NCBI RefSeq assembly: GCF_006539885.1
Contig: NZ_BJNW01000011.1
Location: 40,531 to 104,530, forward strand
DNA length: 64,000 bases
Source: Kocuria varians
GTDB lineage: Bacteria; Actinomycetota; Actinomycetes; Actinomycetales; Micrococcaceae
Direction: 5' to 3'
This document shows, piece by piece, positions 9,315 to 18,379 of the stretch. Below the pieces are notes generated by a model. The model had not been told where the DNA came from. It saw only the letters and a program-made list of their open reading frames with translations, and made no database searches. Made by a program: the position numbers and the translations under genes. Numbering within the stretch: the first letter of the stretch is position 1; each line of letters begins with the position of its first letter.

Positions 9315-10134
9315 ACATCTTGCCGATGGACAGCCCGCGTGCCGAGGACGCGCTCGGCGAGGTCTGCGTGTAGAGGATCCACTCGTCCGCGCGGGCGAAG
9401 CGGTGCCACCACATCGCGTGGTCCAGGGAGGCGACGTTCATGCCGCGTTCGCCCCAGGACCGGCCGTGGCGGCGCAGGATGGGCTCCATCATCGTGTAGT
9501 CGGACACGTAGGCCAGCGCCGCACGGTGGATCGCGGGATCGTCCGGCAGGGGCGCCAGAGCCTTGACCCACACCGCGTTGTAGGAGTCCGTGGAACCCTG
9601 CCACGGCAGGAACAGCGGCTGCGTGATGTAGCGCATGTCGAAGGGCCGCTCGAACGCCTGCGCGCGGGCCTCGGGGATGTCCAGCGCCCCGAGCGTTTCC
9701 CGCAGGGTCGGCAGCGACTCCGGGTCGGGGACGCCCGCGGGCATCTCGTCCTGGTGCTCGAGACCCTCCGCGGCGTCCTGGAAGGAGGCGATCACCGAGA
9801 GGATCGTCTTGCCCTCCTGGTAGGCGTGGATCCGCCGGGCGGAGAAGGACCGGCCGTCCCGCACGCGCTCCACGCCGAACGTGATGGGCAGGTTGATGTC
9901 CCCGCCGCGCAGGAAGTACGCGTGCAGCGAGTGGATGGCGCGTTCCGGGTCCACCGTGCGCATCGCGGCCATGGCGGCCTGGGCGAGCACCTGCCCGCCG
10001 TAGACCCGGGCGCGGGGCGTGGTGATGGTGTGCCCCACGAATATGTCCTCGGTGGTGCGGGCCCCGCCGCCGTCCGCGAGGTCGAGCATCTCGATGAGCG
10101 CGGCCACGGGTTCCTGGGTGGGATCGACAGTCAT
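9244..10134 (-). CDS. tesB: Acyl-CoA thioesterase II (TesB)
   Basis: Double-hotdog thioesterase that hydrolyses fatty acyl-CoA to free acid and CoA. Family landmarks are the first hotdog VFVGHTITTPRARVYGGQVLAQA-like region (GGQ near residue 50), PERAIHSLHAYFLRGGD, SFSARRIHAYQEG, and the second hotdog with SLDHAMWWHRFARADEWILY. Length (296 residues) is normal. I choose ATG 10134 over the in-frame GTG at 10143 because a -10-like TAGAGT lies seven bases upstream of the ATG, which would give a leaderless message. It is convergent with the phosphopantetheinyl transferase gene and divergent from the small thioesterase; its role is probably general lipid metabolism. Confidence 0.93.
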   Translation of the reverse strand: MTVDPTQEPVAALIEMLDLADGGGARTTEDIFVGHTITTPRARVYGGQVLAQAAMAAMRTVDPERAIHSLHAYFLRGGDINLPITFGVERVRDGRSFSARRIHAYQEGKTILSVIASFQDAAEGLEHQDEMPAGVPDPESLPTLRETLGALDIPEARAQAFERPFDMRYITQPLFLPWQGSTDSYNAVWVKALAPLPDDPAIHRAALAYVSDYTMMEPILRRHGRSWGERGMNVASLDHAMWWHRFARADEWILYTQTSPSASSARGLSIGKMFTRDGAMIATTVQEGMMRLPEFH

Positions 10135-10178
10135 GGGCCCCACTCTAATCCGCGCCGTGGATGTGGTGTGATGGGAGC

Positions 10179-10646
10179 ATGACTTCCCTCAACGTCCCCG
10201 TGCAGATGCGCTTCTTCGACCAGGACCAGTACGGCCACATCAACAACGTGACCATGCTGCGCTACTTCGAGGACGCCCGCGTGCGGCTCACCGCGTCACC
10301 CATCAAGAAGGACCCCGACCACGGGATCCCGGAGGACACCACGTTCCGCGAGTCCGTGGGGGAGCTGCGCTCCGTGGTGGCGCACCAGAGCGTGGACTAC
10401 AAGGAGCAGCTGTTCTTCCGCATGGACCCGGTGATCGTGCGCACGTGGATCTCGAAGATCGGCGGCTCGTCCTTCACCATCTCCTACAGTCTCCAGGAGG
10501 AGGACGGCTCCCACGTGTACGCGCAGGGGGAGTCGGTGATCGTGATGATGGATCCGGAGACCGGCAAGAGCGTGAAGCTCTCCGAGGACCACAAGGCGCT
10601 GCTCGCCTCCCTGGAGGACGACGTCAAGTACGACCACGCCCGATGA
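10179..10646 (+). CDS. Single-hotdog acyl-CoA thioesterase (YbgC/FcbB-like)
   Basis: Small hotdog-fold thioesterase of 155 residues. The catalytic segment FFDQDQYGHINNVTMLRYFEDAR carries the D...GH.NN..Y..Y/F pattern of 4-hydroxybenzoyl-CoA thioesterase-like enzymes, which cleave short or aromatic acyl-CoAs. The exact substrate is unknown. I prefer ATG 10179 to the in-frame ATG 10161 because homologous proteins begin just before the VPVQMRFFD strand; TGTGAT six bases upstream could be a -10 for a leaderless transcript. The stop overlaps the start of the following unknown gene by four bases (ATGA), implying co-translation. Confidence 0.88.
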   Translation: MTSLNVPVQMRFFDQDQYGHINNVTMLRYFEDARVRLTASPIKKDPDHGIPEDTTFRESVGELRSVVAHQSVDYKEQLFFRMDPVIVRTWISKIGGSSFTISYSLQEEDGSHVYAQGESVIVMMDPETGKSVKLSEDHKALLASLEDDVKYDHAR

Positions 10647-11347
10647 CACCCGCTCCCGAGAACCCTGTCGCGGGCTTCTCCCTGCTCGACCACCGCGACG
10701 CCGCGGACCTGGCCACCTACGTGAGCCGCGCCCGTTCCGTGGACCCGCAGGCCGCGGTCCGGCTGCAGGCCATGGGACAGGTGCTCGCGGTGTGGGTCTC
10801 GGTGATCCACCCCGCGGGCCTGCTGGACACCGCGCCCGTGGTGCTCGGCCTGCGCACCATCGGTCTCGCGGAGCCCTCCAGCCTGGACGCCACCGTGGCC
10901 GCCTCCGCCATCACGGACCGGCTGGCGCGGGTGGGCTCGGGGGGCAACGACGCCGCCCCGGTCTGGTTGACTGCCCCGCCCCAGGAGGTCTTCGCCTCCT
11001 GGGCGGGAATCCTTGCGCCGCGCAGCGGGTGGAGCGCCCTGGGAGCGGTTCCGGCGGCGCTCGTGCGCGACGTCGCCCGGATGGGCGTCCAGGCCGTCTC
11101 GGACGCTGTCCCCGCGGACTCCGGTGCGGCCGTCGTGCAGAAGGTGCGGGCCCGCGTGTGGGGTGCCGCCTCCGGATGGGGTCCCGCGGACGGTCCCGCC
11201 GTGCCGGACGGTGCCGCCTTCGCCCTGGACGTGCTCGGTTTCGTGCCGCCCTCCGCGCAGGAGGTCCACGTGGCCACCGAGCGCACGGGCCAGTGGGTGC
11301 GTCTGAGCACGGGCGTGGGCCACGTGCTGGTGAAGCTTCCGCGCTGA
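10643..11347 (+). CDS. Uncharacterised protein, coupled to the thioesterase
   Basis: I do not recognise this 234-residue protein. It starts at ATG 10643 inside the stop of the thioesterase gene (ATGA), so the two are translationally coupled. It has no signal peptide or membrane helix and is rich in Ala, Val and Gly. It contains a stretch reading RLQAMGQVLAVWVSVIHPAG and a Trp-containing segment SWAGILAPRSGWSALGAVPA. The pattern GLRTIGLAEPSSLDATVAA suggests an alpha/beta globular protein. Codon use matches its neighbours, so it is a genuine core gene. No function is proposed. Confidence 0.8.
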   Translation: MTPAPENPVAGFSLLDHRDAADLATYVSRARSVDPQAAVRLQAMGQVLAVWVSVIHPAGLLDTAPVVLGLRTIGLAEPSSLDATVAASAITDRLARVGSGGNDAAPVWLTAPPQEVFASWAGILAPRSGWSALGAVPAALVRDVARMGVQAVSDAVPADSGAAVVQKVRARVWGAASGWGPADGPAVPDGAAFALDVLGFVPPSAQEVHVATERTGQWVRLSTGVGHVLVKLPR

Positions 11348-11410
11348 GGGCCGGTCCGACAGAGCACGAGGCCTTGCCGGACCAGCCGTCTGGAAATCAG
11401 CGCCCCGAGG

Positions 11411-11941
11411 TCAGCCCGGCCGGTTGACCATCGCGTGGGCGGCGCGCTCGAAGTAGTCCCACATGATGCCGTCGTGCAGCGGGGAGAGCTCCACGGCGTC
11501 CATGGCTGCGCGCATGTGCGCCAGCCATGTCTCGCGCGCCCACGTGTCCACCGGGAACGGAGCGTGGCGCATCCGCAGCCTCGGGTGGCCCCGCTGCTCG
11601 GAGTACGTGGTGGGCCCGCCCCAGTACTGCTCCAGGAACATCCGCAGCCGCTCCTCGGCGGGGCCCAGGTCCTCCTCGGGGTACAGCGCCTTGAAGTCCG
11701 GGTCCTCAGCCACGCGTGCGTAGAACTCGTGGGTGAGCTTCACGAACGTCTCGTGCCCGCCCACCTGCGCGTAGAACGAGTCCGACGACGCCGCCTCGGC
11801 CGCCTCGCGCGCGTCCCCCACCTGCTGCGGGGGCTGCGTCACGGAGCCGCCCGCGGAGCGGGAGCCCACGGCACCGAGCGTGAACGTGCGACGCCCTGCC
11901 GGGGGAGCGGCCTGCGGATCGGTGGGGCCGGACTCGCTCAC
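11411..11941 (-). CDS. glbO: Group II truncated haemoglobin (GlbO-like)
   Basis: Haem protein of the 2-on-2 truncated globin family, group II, implicated in O2/NO chemistry or redox protection. The globin starts near residue 55 at FYAQVGGHETFVKLTHEFY, continues with LYPEEDLGPAEERLRMFLEQYWGGP, and has RLRMRHAPFPV, which supplies the proximal histidine in RMRH, then WLAHMRAAMD. The first ~50 residues are a variable, probably disordered extension. GTG 11941 overlaps the pepN stop (GTGA), so it is the second gene of a pepN-glbO operon. Pairing of pepN and glbO is also seen in mycobacteria, from general knowledge. Confidence 0.93.
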   Translation of the reverse strand: MSESGPTDPQAAPPAGRRTFTLGAVGSRSAGGSVTQPPQQVGDAREAAEAASSDSFYAQVGGHETFVKLTHEFYARVAEDPDFKALYPEEDLGPAEERLRMFLEQYWGGPTTYSEQRGHPRLRMRHAPFPVDTWARETWLAHMRAAMDAVELSPLHDGIMWDYFERAAHAMVNRPG

Positions 11942-14523
11942 CGGGCGGCCCCGGCGTCGTCGGCCTCACCCAGCGCGACGGCGTCGACCTGCTGGGCGCG
12001 CACGGCGCGGCGGACCGCGTCCTGGCGTTCCAGGACGATGCGTCGCAGCCCGCTCAGCGCGGGGTCCAGGGCGTCGAGGAAACGCTGCGCCTCGTCCACG
12101 ACCTCCTGGCTCGTGTGGCGGGGGAACAGGCCCACGGCGATCTGCTGCGCGAGCTCGTGGGTGCGGTCCTTCCACACGCCCGTGACGTCCGCGAAGTAGC
12201 GCTGCGCGTACGGGGTGACCAGGGCGTCGTCGTGCACGCGGAAGAACCCGGCGATCGCGGCCTGCTGCTGCGAGTTGGGCAGGGCGCCCTCCTCGACCAC
12301 GAGTCGCCACGTCTCCGCCTTGGCCTCGGGCGTGGGGATCGCTGCCGACGCCGTGGCCGCCGCGATCGCGCCCGTCTCGGTGTTGTCCTCGCGCAGGGCC
12401 GCGGCGATGTCCTCGGCGCCCTTGCGGCCGGCGGCCACGAGGGCGGTCAGCACGGACCAGCGTGTGTCGGTGTCCAGTTCGACGCCCTCCGGCACGCCCT
12501 CGCCCTTGGCGAAGCCCGCCACGCGGTCGAGCTGCGCATCGGTGCACGCGCGGCGCAGGAAGGCGCGGAAGAACTGCCACTGGTGGTCGGAGCCGGCATC
12601 GGACGCCTCGGTGAGACGCCACAGCTCGTCGGCGGCGGACTCGCGCACGGCCTGCGCGTGCTCCGGGGCCAGGTAGTGGTCCAGGGCGGTGTCGAGCTGG
12701 CGCAGCTGCACCTGGACGGCGGTGGAGTCCGTCTCGTGGCCCACGTTGGCGAGCGCCAGGCGCACGTAGTCGCTCGCCGGGCTCACGCCGTCGTGCACCG
12801 AGTCCCACGCCGCGGCCCACACCAGGGAGCGCGGCAGGGACTCGTCGAAGTCGCCCAGGTGGTTCATGGCGGTCGCGAGCGAGCACTCGTCCAGGCGGAT
12901 CTTGGCGTAGGCGAGGTCGTCGTCGTTGAGCAGCACCAGGTCCGGGCGCTCACGGCCCACGAGGTCGGGCACCTGGGTGAGCTCGCCGTCCACGTCCAGC
13001 TCCACGCGCAGCGTGCGGGTCAGGCGTCCCGTGTCCTCACGGTGGTCGTAGAAGCCCACGGCCACGCGGTGCGGGCGCAGGGTGGGGTGGCCCTCCTGGC
13101 CGATCTGCTCGATGGCGAAGGAGGTGATCACGCCGTCCGCGTCCGCGGTGATGCGGGGGATCAGGGTGTTCACGCCCGCGGTCTCGAGCCAGCGCTCGGA
13201 CCACTGCTTCAGGTCGCGTCCGCTCGCCGCCTCCAGCTCCACCATGAGGTCGGAGAGCTCGGTGTTGGACCACGCGTGCTTGCCGAAGTAGCGGTTGAGT
13301 CCGGCCATGAACTCCTTCTGACCAACCCATGCCACGAGCTGCTTGAGCACGGAGGCGCCCTTGGCGTACGTGATGCCGTCGAAGTTCACGAGCACGGCCT
13401 CGAGGTCCGGGATCTCGGCCTTGATGGGGTGCGTGGTGGGCAGCTGGTCCTGCGCGTAGCCCCAGGACTTCTCGCCGGCGGCGAACGTGGTCCACGCGTT
13501 GGTGTACTTGGTGTTCTGGGCGCACGCGAGCGTGGACATGTACTCGGCGAAGGACTCGTTGAGCCACAGGTCGTTCCACCAGCGCATGGTCACGAGGTCC
13601 CCGAACCACATGTGCGCGAGCTCGTGCAGCACGGTGATGGCCCGGCGCTCCACGCGCGCCTGCGCGGGCTTGGAGCGGAAGATGTAGGACTCCACGAACG
13701 TCACGGCGCCCGCGTTCTCCATGGCACCGGCGTTGAACTGCGGCACGAAGAGCTGGTCGTACTTCTCGAACGGGTAGGGGACGCCGAACTGCGACTCGTA
13801 GAACTCGAAGCCCTGCTTGGTGATCTCGAACATCTCGTCCGCGTCCATGTAGTCGAACAGGGAGCGGCGGGCGAACAGGCCCAGGTCGATCGTGCGCCCG
13901 TCCGCGGAGACCAGGCTGTCCGTGGTCTTCAGGTAGGGGCCGGCGATCAGCGCGGTGACGTAGCAGGACATCACGGGCGTGGGGGAGAAGTCCCAGCGGG
14001 CCACGCCGTCAGAGACGGCCACGGGCTCGGGGGTGGGCTGGTTGGAGACCACCTGCCACGCGGCGGGGGCCGTGACCGAGAACTCGAACGTGGCCTTGAG
14101 GTCCGGCTGCTCGAAGACCGGGAACATGCGCCGGGTGTCCGCGACCTCGAACTGCGAGTATAGGTACACCTCACCGTCCGCCGGGTCCACGAAGCGGTGC
14201 AGGCCCTCGCCGGTGTTCATGTAGTACATCGTGGACTCGACCACGAGCTCGTTGCTCGCCGCGAGGCCCGGGAGCTGGATGCGCTCGCCGTCGCTGACCT
14301 CCGCCGGGTCCAGGGAGGAGCCGTTGAGGGTCACGGACTCCACGGACGCCGTGATCGCGTCGATGAACGTCTCGGAACCGGGTTCGGCGGTGAACGCCGC
14401 GGTGGTGCGCACGGTGAAGGTCTCCGGGCCCGTGGTGAGATCCAGGGCCACGCGGTAGGACTGCACCGACACGGTCTGCGCGCGCTGGGCGGCCTCCGCT
14501 CGGGTCAGGTTGGTTCCGGGCAC
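11938..14523 (-). CDS. pepN: Aminopeptidase N, M1 zinc metallopeptidase
   Basis: Cytoplasmic zinc exopeptidase that removes N-terminal residues from peptides. The 861-residue protein has the exopeptidase motif GAMENAG and, at about residue 300, the zinc site HELAHMWFGDLVTMRWW with the downstream glutamate in NESFAEYM. The C-terminal half is the helical ERAP1-like domain of actinobacterial PepN. The frame is open to 14715, but GTG 14523 is chosen: it follows GAGGAGAGG with nine bases of spacing and gives the standard N-terminus (V)PGTNLTRAEAAQRAQ. It is upstream of glbO in an overlapping pair and divergent from rpiB. Confidence 0.95.
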   Translation of the reverse strand: MPGTNLTRAEAAQRAQTVSVQSYRVALDLTTGPETFTVRTTAAFTAEPGSETFIDAITASVESVTLNGSSLDPAEVSDGERIQLPGLAASNELVVESTMYYMNTGEGLHRFVDPADGEVYLYSQFEVADTRRMFPVFEQPDLKATFEFSVTAPAAWQVVSNQPTPEPVAVSDGVARWDFSPTPVMSCYVTALIAGPYLKTTDSLVSADGRTIDLGLFARRSLFDYMDADEMFEITKQGFEFYESQFGVPYPFEKYDQLFVPQFNAGAMENAGAVTFVESYIFRSKPAQARVERRAITVLHELAHMWFGDLVTMRWWNDLWLNESFAEYMSTLACAQNTKYTNAWTTFAAGEKSWGYAQDQLPTTHPIKAEIPDLEAVLVNFDGITYAKGASVLKQLVAWVGQKEFMAGLNRYFGKHAWSNTELSDLMVELEAASGRDLKQWSERWLETAGVNTLIPRITADADGVITSFAIEQIGQEGHPTLRPHRVAVGFYDHREDTGRLTRTLRVELDVDGELTQVPDLVGRERPDLVLLNDDDLAYAKIRLDECSLATAMNHLGDFDESLPRSLVWAAAWDSVHDGVSPASDYVRLALANVGHETDSTAVQVQLRQLDTALDHYLAPEHAQAVRESAADELWRLTEASDAGSDHQWQFFRAFLRRACTDAQLDRVAGFAKGEGVPEGVELDTDTRWSVLTALVAAGRKGAEDIAAALREDNTETGAIAAATASAAIPTPEAKAETWRLVVEEGALPNSQQQAAIAGFFRVHDDALVTPYAQRYFADVTGVWKDRTHELAQQIAVGLFPRHTSQEVVDEAQRFLDALDPALSGLRRIVLERQDAVRRAVRAQQVDAVALGEADDAGAAR

Positions 14524-14734
14524 GACGGCGTTCCTCTCCTCGACGACTACTTCCATGACCGCGCGGGGCATCTGGCCATTATGGCAGTCGCGGCAACTCC
14601 CCGGTGGTCCCGGCCGGCACGGGGCCTGCGGGGCGGTCGGCGATATGGTGGGGACCACGTCCTGTCCTTGCGGCGTGCCACACGTCCGGTGCGCGGGGGA
14701 CACCCGGGAACCCACCTAGGAGTTGCAGAAGACC

Positions 14735-15247
14735 ATGCGCGTGCACATCGCCACCGACCATGCGGGACTCGAGCTGTCCCACTACCTCATGGAGCGCCTC
14801 ACCGAGGAGGGCTTCGAGCTGATCGACCACGGCCCGGAGGAGTACGACGCCGTGGACGACTACCCCGCGTTCTGCATCAGCGCCGCCATGGGGGTGCGCG
14901 AGGACCGCGAGAACGGCCTGGACTCGCTGGGCATCGTGCTGGGCGGCTCCGGCAACGGCGAGCAGATGGCCGCGAACAAGGTGCAGGGCATCCGCGCCGC
15001 GCTGGCCTGGAACCAGGACACCGCCAAGCTGGCCCGCGAGCACAACGACGCCCAGGTGGTCTCCCTCGGCGGCCGCCAGCACGAGAAGGAGGAGGCGCTC
15101 GCTCTCGTGCTCACGTTCCTGCGCGAGCCGTTCTCCGGCGACGAGCGCCACGTGCGCCGGATCGAGCAGCTCGCGGAGTTCGAGCGCACGGGTGACATCG
15201 CGGGCAAGCTCTCCGCGATCACCCCGCGCCCCTTCACGCGCGGCTGA
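14735..15247 (+). CDS. rpiB: Ribose-5-phosphate isomerase B
   Basis: Interconverts ribose 5-phosphate and ribulose 5-phosphate in the pentose phosphate pathway. The 170-residue protein starts with RVHIATDHAGLELSHYL. It has the RpiB/LacA phosphate loop IVLGGSGNGEQMAANKVQGIRAAL, in the actinobacterial version where serine replaces the catalytic cysteine of E. coli RpiB, and ends NDAQVVSLGGRQ. ATG 14735 is chosen; AGGAG lies at 14718-14722, and a nearer TTG at 14723 is less likely. A -10-like TATGGT occurs at 14643-14648. The next gene starts 12 bases later and probably shares the transcript. Confidence 0.94.
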   Translation: MRVHIATDHAGLELSHYLMERLTEEGFELIDHGPEEYDAVDDYPAFCISAAMGVREDRENGLDSLGIVLGGSGNGEQMAANKVQGIRAALAWNQDTAKLAREHNDAQVVSLGGRQHEKEEALALVLTFLREPFSGDERHVRRIEQLAEFERTGDIAGKLSAITPRPFTRG

Positions 15248-15259
15248 GCGGGGCACCCC

Positions 15260-16183
15260 GTGCCGGAAGGCCACTCGATCCACCGACTTGCCCGCCAGCT
15301 CGGTGACCTCTTCACGGGTCAGCGGCTGAGCGTGTCCAGCCCCCAGGGGCGCTTCTCCGCCGGGGCGCAGCTGCTCGACGGCCGGGTGCTCACGCGTGCC
15401 CGCGCCCACGGCAAGCACCTGTACCTGGACTTCGCGGCACCGCAGGACCCGCAGGACGTGCTCGTGATGCGCTCGCACCTGGGCATCTACGGGGCGTGGA
15501 GCTTCGTGGGGGACGAGACGTCCGCGGCGGCGTCGTCGATCGGCGCCCCGCGGCGGGTGGGGGAGCGCGAGTCCGGTTCCTCGCAGGCCCCGGCCGTGGC
15601 GCACGACGACGCCGGGCGCGTGGTCCCCGAGGCGCCCGTGGGTGCCGTGCGGGCCCGGCTCGCGGGGGAGCACGGGTGGGCGGACCTGCGCGGCCCCGCG
15701 CTGTGCGCGGTGGAGACGCCGGAGGAGGCCCGGGCCGCCGAGGCGAAGCTCGGCCCCGATCCGCTGGACCCGGACGCGGACCCCGCTCCCTTCCTGGCGA
15801 AGGCGGGCCGCAGCCGGCGGGCGATCGGCGTGCTGCTCATGGAGCAGGACGTGGTCTCGGGGATCGGCAACATCTTCCGCGCCGAGTCGCTGTTCCGGCG
15901 CGGAGTGAACCCGATGACCCCGGGAACGTCCCTCACGCCCGAGGACCTGCGGGGGCTGTGGGACGAGAACGTGGCGCTCATGGACGTGGGCGTGCGCGTG
16001 GGACGCATCATCACCACGGACCCCGAGGACCGGCCGGGCATCCCGGAGTCGGAGGCGTGGCCCGAGCACGCGAACTACGTCTACCACCGCCACGGTCAAG
16101 ACTGCCTGCGCTGCGGGGCCACCGTCCTGAAGAAGGACCTGAACGGGCGCGGCCTCTACTGGTGCCCCGTCTGCCAGGCCTGA
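15260..16183 (+). CDS. nei: Formamidopyrimidine/endonuclease VIII-type DNA glycosylase
   Basis: Bifunctional base-excision repair glycosylase/AP lyase. The start GTG 15260 encodes M-PEGHSIHRLARQL; after Met removal Pro1 is the Schiff-base nucleophile and Glu2 the acid. The opening PEGHSIHRLARQLGDLF and SVSSPQGRFSAGAQLLDGRVL resemble the mycobacterial Nei1-type protein. The helix-two-turn-helix contains LLMEQDVVSGIGNIFRAESLF, and a C-terminal zinc finger is formed by CLRC and CPVC. A low-complexity insert (about residues 90-125, containing SAAASS and HDDAG) is unlike the compact E. coli enzymes. An inverted repeat suitable as terminator follows at 16218. Confidence 0.93.
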   Translation: MPEGHSIHRLARQLGDLFTGQRLSVSSPQGRFSAGAQLLDGRVLTRARAHGKHLYLDFAAPQDPQDVLVMRSHLGIYGAWSFVGDETSAAASSIGAPRRVGERESGSSQAPAVAHDDAGRVVPEAPVGAVRARLAGEHGWADLRGPALCAVETPEEARAAEAKLGPDPLDPDADPAPFLAKAGRSRRAIGVLLMEQDVVSGIGNIFRAESLFRRGVNPMTPGTSLTPEDLRGLWDENVALMDVGVRVGRIITTDPEDRPGIPESEAWPEHANYVYHRHGQDCLRCGATVLKKDLNGRGLYWCPVCQA

Positions 16184-16217
16184 GCGGCCGGCTGACGGCC
16201 CGTCCGGTCTGCTCGGG

Positions 16218-16256
16218 CGACGACGCCGCGCGGCACCCGGCCGCGCGGCGTCGTCG
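16218..16256 (+). terminator. Perfect 16-bp hairpin downstream of nei
   Basis: Arms 16218-16233 and 16241-16256 are perfectly complementary, with a seven-base loop. No U-tract follows, which is common for terminators of GC-rich actinobacteria. Each arm carries the dispersed word GACGACGCCG. Confidence 0.75.
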
Positions 16257-16302
16257 TTCCCGGGTGGCACACCGGGACCGGGCGAGGAGGGCGCAAGATA
16301 CG

Positions 16303-16332
16303 AAAAACCCCGCAGTGCGAGGTCTGCGGGGT
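16303..16332 (-). terminator. Intrinsic terminator of tRNA-Gly
   Basis: Read on the - strand: a nine-base stem (ACCCCGCAG on + at 16307-16315 with CTGCGGGGT at 16324-16332), followed by five U (complement of 16303-16307). This is one of the few hairpins in the window with a true U-tract, and it lies directly after tRNA-Gly. Confidence 0.8.
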
Positions 16333-16361
16333 GTGATCGGAACGGCGAATCTGCCACTGTG

Positions 16362-16432
16362 AGGGGGCGACGGGAATCGAACCCGCGTAGCCAGTTTGGA
16401 AGACTGGGGCTCTACCATTGAGCTACGCCCCC
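16362..16432 (-). tRNA. tRNA-Gly (anticodon UCC)
   Basis: Cloverleaf on the - strand with 7-bp acceptor GGGGGCG/CGCCCCC, D-arm AGCTCAATGGTAGAGC, anticodon stem-loop CCAGTCTTCCAAACTGG with anticodon TCC, and T-arm GCGGGTTCGATTCCCGT. CCA is not encoded. Confidence 0.97.
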
Positions 16433-16629
16433 GGGAACGATGACGACAGTACACGAGCACCCCTGGCGGCTGCCACCCGCGGGCGCTCATGGCGTGCTTT
16501 CCCGGCCCGGAGCCCGCGACACGATAGACTGTCGTGTTGTCGGCCCGCCCGCGGGCGCGTCGGCACCCGTCCCGTGCGCGTCCCAGAGCGTTGCGCGCGG
16601 TCACGGAGCACGTGCCGAGCACGTGACCA

Positions 16630-16702
16630 CGGGGTGTAGCGCAGTGGCTAGCGCGCCTGCTTTGGGAGCAGGAGATCGCAGGTTCGAGTCCTGTCACCCC
16701 GA
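16630..16702 (+). tRNA. tRNA-Pro (anticodon UGG)
   Basis: Acceptor CGGGGTG/CACCCCG, D-arm TAGCGCAGTGGCTAGCGC, anticodon arm CCTGCTTTGGGAGCAGG with anticodon TGG, T-arm GCAGGTTCGAGTCCTGT. CCA is not encoded. It lies about 100 bases upstream of tig on the same strand. Confidence 0.97.
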
Positions 16703-16803
16703 CGTCTGGGCGCCACGGCCGCGTGCCGTGACGCCCGTGGACCCACCGGACCGACCCCGGTCCGTTGCAGCAAGCACCCAACGACCCCAGGAGTACAGCG
16801 GAA

Positions 16804-18135
16804 GTGAAGAGCGCCGTCGAGAAACTCAATCCCACCGAGGCGAAGATCACCATTGACATCACCTACGCGGATCTGAAGCCCTTCCTGCAGGAGACCTACA
16901 AGGAGCTGGGCAACCAGATCCAGATCCCCGGTTTCCGCAAGGGCAAGATCCCCGCCAAGCTCATCGAGCAGCGCGTGGGCTTCGACTTCGTGGTGGAGAA
17001 CGCGCTGAACGAGGGGCTCAACTCCTTCTACCAGCAGGCGCTGGCGGAGAACGAGCTGACCCCGCTCTCCCAGCCCCAGGTGGAGGTCCTCTCCAAGCCG
17101 GAGGAGGACAACCGCGAGGCGGACACCAAGGTGGAGATCTCCGTGGCCATCCGCCCCGAGATCGAGCTGCCGGACTACAAGGGCCTCGAGGTCGAGGTCC
17201 AGGCGCGCGAGGCCTCCGCCGAGGACGAGCAGAAGGCCCTGGACGAGCTGCGCGCCCGCTTTGGCACGCTGAAGTCCGTGGACCGTCCCGCCGCCGAGGG
17301 TGACCACGTGACCCTCGACCTGCAGGCGCTGGTGGACGGCGACGAGGTCGACGCCGCCAACGACCTCTCCTACGAGGTGGGCTCCGGCACCATGCTCGAG
17401 GGCATCGACGAGGCCGTGACCGGTCTCTCCGCCGGCGAGGACGCCACGTTCGAGACCACCCTGGCCGGTGGCGAGCACTCCGGTGCGCAGGCCACCGTCA
17501 AGGTCAAGGTCACCGCCGTCAAGGAGCGCGAGCTGCCCGAGGCGGACGACGAGTTCGCGCAGCTGGCCTCCGAGTTCGACACCATCGACGAGCTCAAGGA
17601 AGACCTGAAGAAGCAGGTCGCCGAGTCCGCCGTGGTGGAGCAAGGCATCGAGGCCCGCGACAAGGTGCTCGAGAAGCTCGTGGAGCTCATCGAGGTCCCC
17701 GTGCCGGAGAAGGTCATCGAGGACCAGCTCGCCCAGCACTTCGACTCCGAGCAGGCCCAGGCCTCCGCGGAGCCGGGTCACGACACCGAGGAGCACCGCG
17801 CGGAGGTCCGCAAGAACGCCGAGACCGCGTTCCGCAACGAGATCATCCTCGACGCCGTGGCCGAGGCCGAGGAAGTCGGTGTGGAGCAGTCCGAGCTCAT
17901 CGACTACATCATCAACATGTCCCAGCAGTACGGCATGGACCCGAACCAGTTCGCGCAGATGCTCGACGGTTCCGGCCAGGCCGGGATGATGGTGGGCGAG
18001 GTGCGCCGCCGCAAGGCCCTGGCCAAGGTCCTGGAGCAGGCCACCGTGAAGGACTCCAATGGCAAGGCCGTGGACCTCTCCTCCTTCGTGGGCACCGCGG
18101 ACGACGCCGCCGAGGACGCTGCCGAGACCGAGTGA
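16804..18135 (+). CDS. tig: Trigger factor
   Basis: Ribosome-bound chaperone and peptidyl-prolyl isomerase that meets nascent chains at the exit tunnel. The 443-residue protein has the N-terminal ribosome-docking signature [12 protein letters not shown], the FKBP-like domain (about residues 150-240, [18 protein letters not shown]) and a helical C-terminal domain with [20 protein letters not shown]. The tail is acidic and Ala-rich ([14 protein letters not shown]). GTG 16804 is chosen: AGGAG lies about 12 bases upstream and the product begins [16 protein letters not shown] as in other actinobacteria. It precedes the two clpP genes and clpX, the usual proteostasis order. Confidence 0.96.
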   Translation: MKSAVEKLNPTEAKITIDITYADLKPFLQETYKELGNQIQIPGFRKGKIPAKLIEQRVGFDFVVENALNEGLNSFYQQALAENELTPLSQPQVEVLSKPEEDNREADTKVEISVAIRPEIELPDYKGLEVEVQAREASAEDEQKALDELRARFGTLKSVDRPAAEGDHVTLDLQALVDGDEVDAANDLSYEVGSGTMLEGIDEAVTGLSAGEDATFETTLAGGEHSGAQATVKVKVTAVKERELPEADDEFAQLASEFDTIDELKEDLKKQVAESAVVEQGIEARDKVLEKLVELIEVPVPEKVIEDQLAQHFDSEQAQASAEPGHDTEEHRAEVRKNAETAFRNEIILDAVAEAEEVGVEQSELIDYIINMSQQYGMDPNQFAQMLDGSGQAGMMVGEVRRRKALAKVLEQATVKDSNGKAVDLSSFVGTADDAAEDAAETE

Positions 18136-18179
18136 CCACCGCGCGCCGTCGGCTCCCGAGCCCCCGGCGCGAGGCCCTG

Positions 18180-18225
18180 AAACGCCACGGCGACCCCGCA
18201 CGAACGCGGGGTCGCCGTGGCGTTT
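18180..18225 (+). terminator. Perfect 20-bp hairpin after tig
   Basis: Arms 18180-18199 and 18206-18225 pair without mismatch around a six-base loop, and the stem ends AAA/TTT. It separates tig from the clpP operon. Confidence 0.85.
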
Positions 18226-18379
18226 CGCTGTCCGCGTGCCACCATGCGCCAGAAGCGAACAGCCCGGAACACCGCGGCCCGTGCGAGGAGGCGGCCACTA
18301 CGCTCTGAGACAGCAAGTGTTCATGGGTCCGGGCGTGCCGTCGGGGCGGTCGGACCCGTCCAGAAGAAAGAGGGCATTC

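Noticed and set aside
18226..18236. CGCT-N4-GCG resembling a ClgR site upstream of clpP
   Set aside because: Only the outer half-sites match and it abuts the tig terminator; too weak to call.
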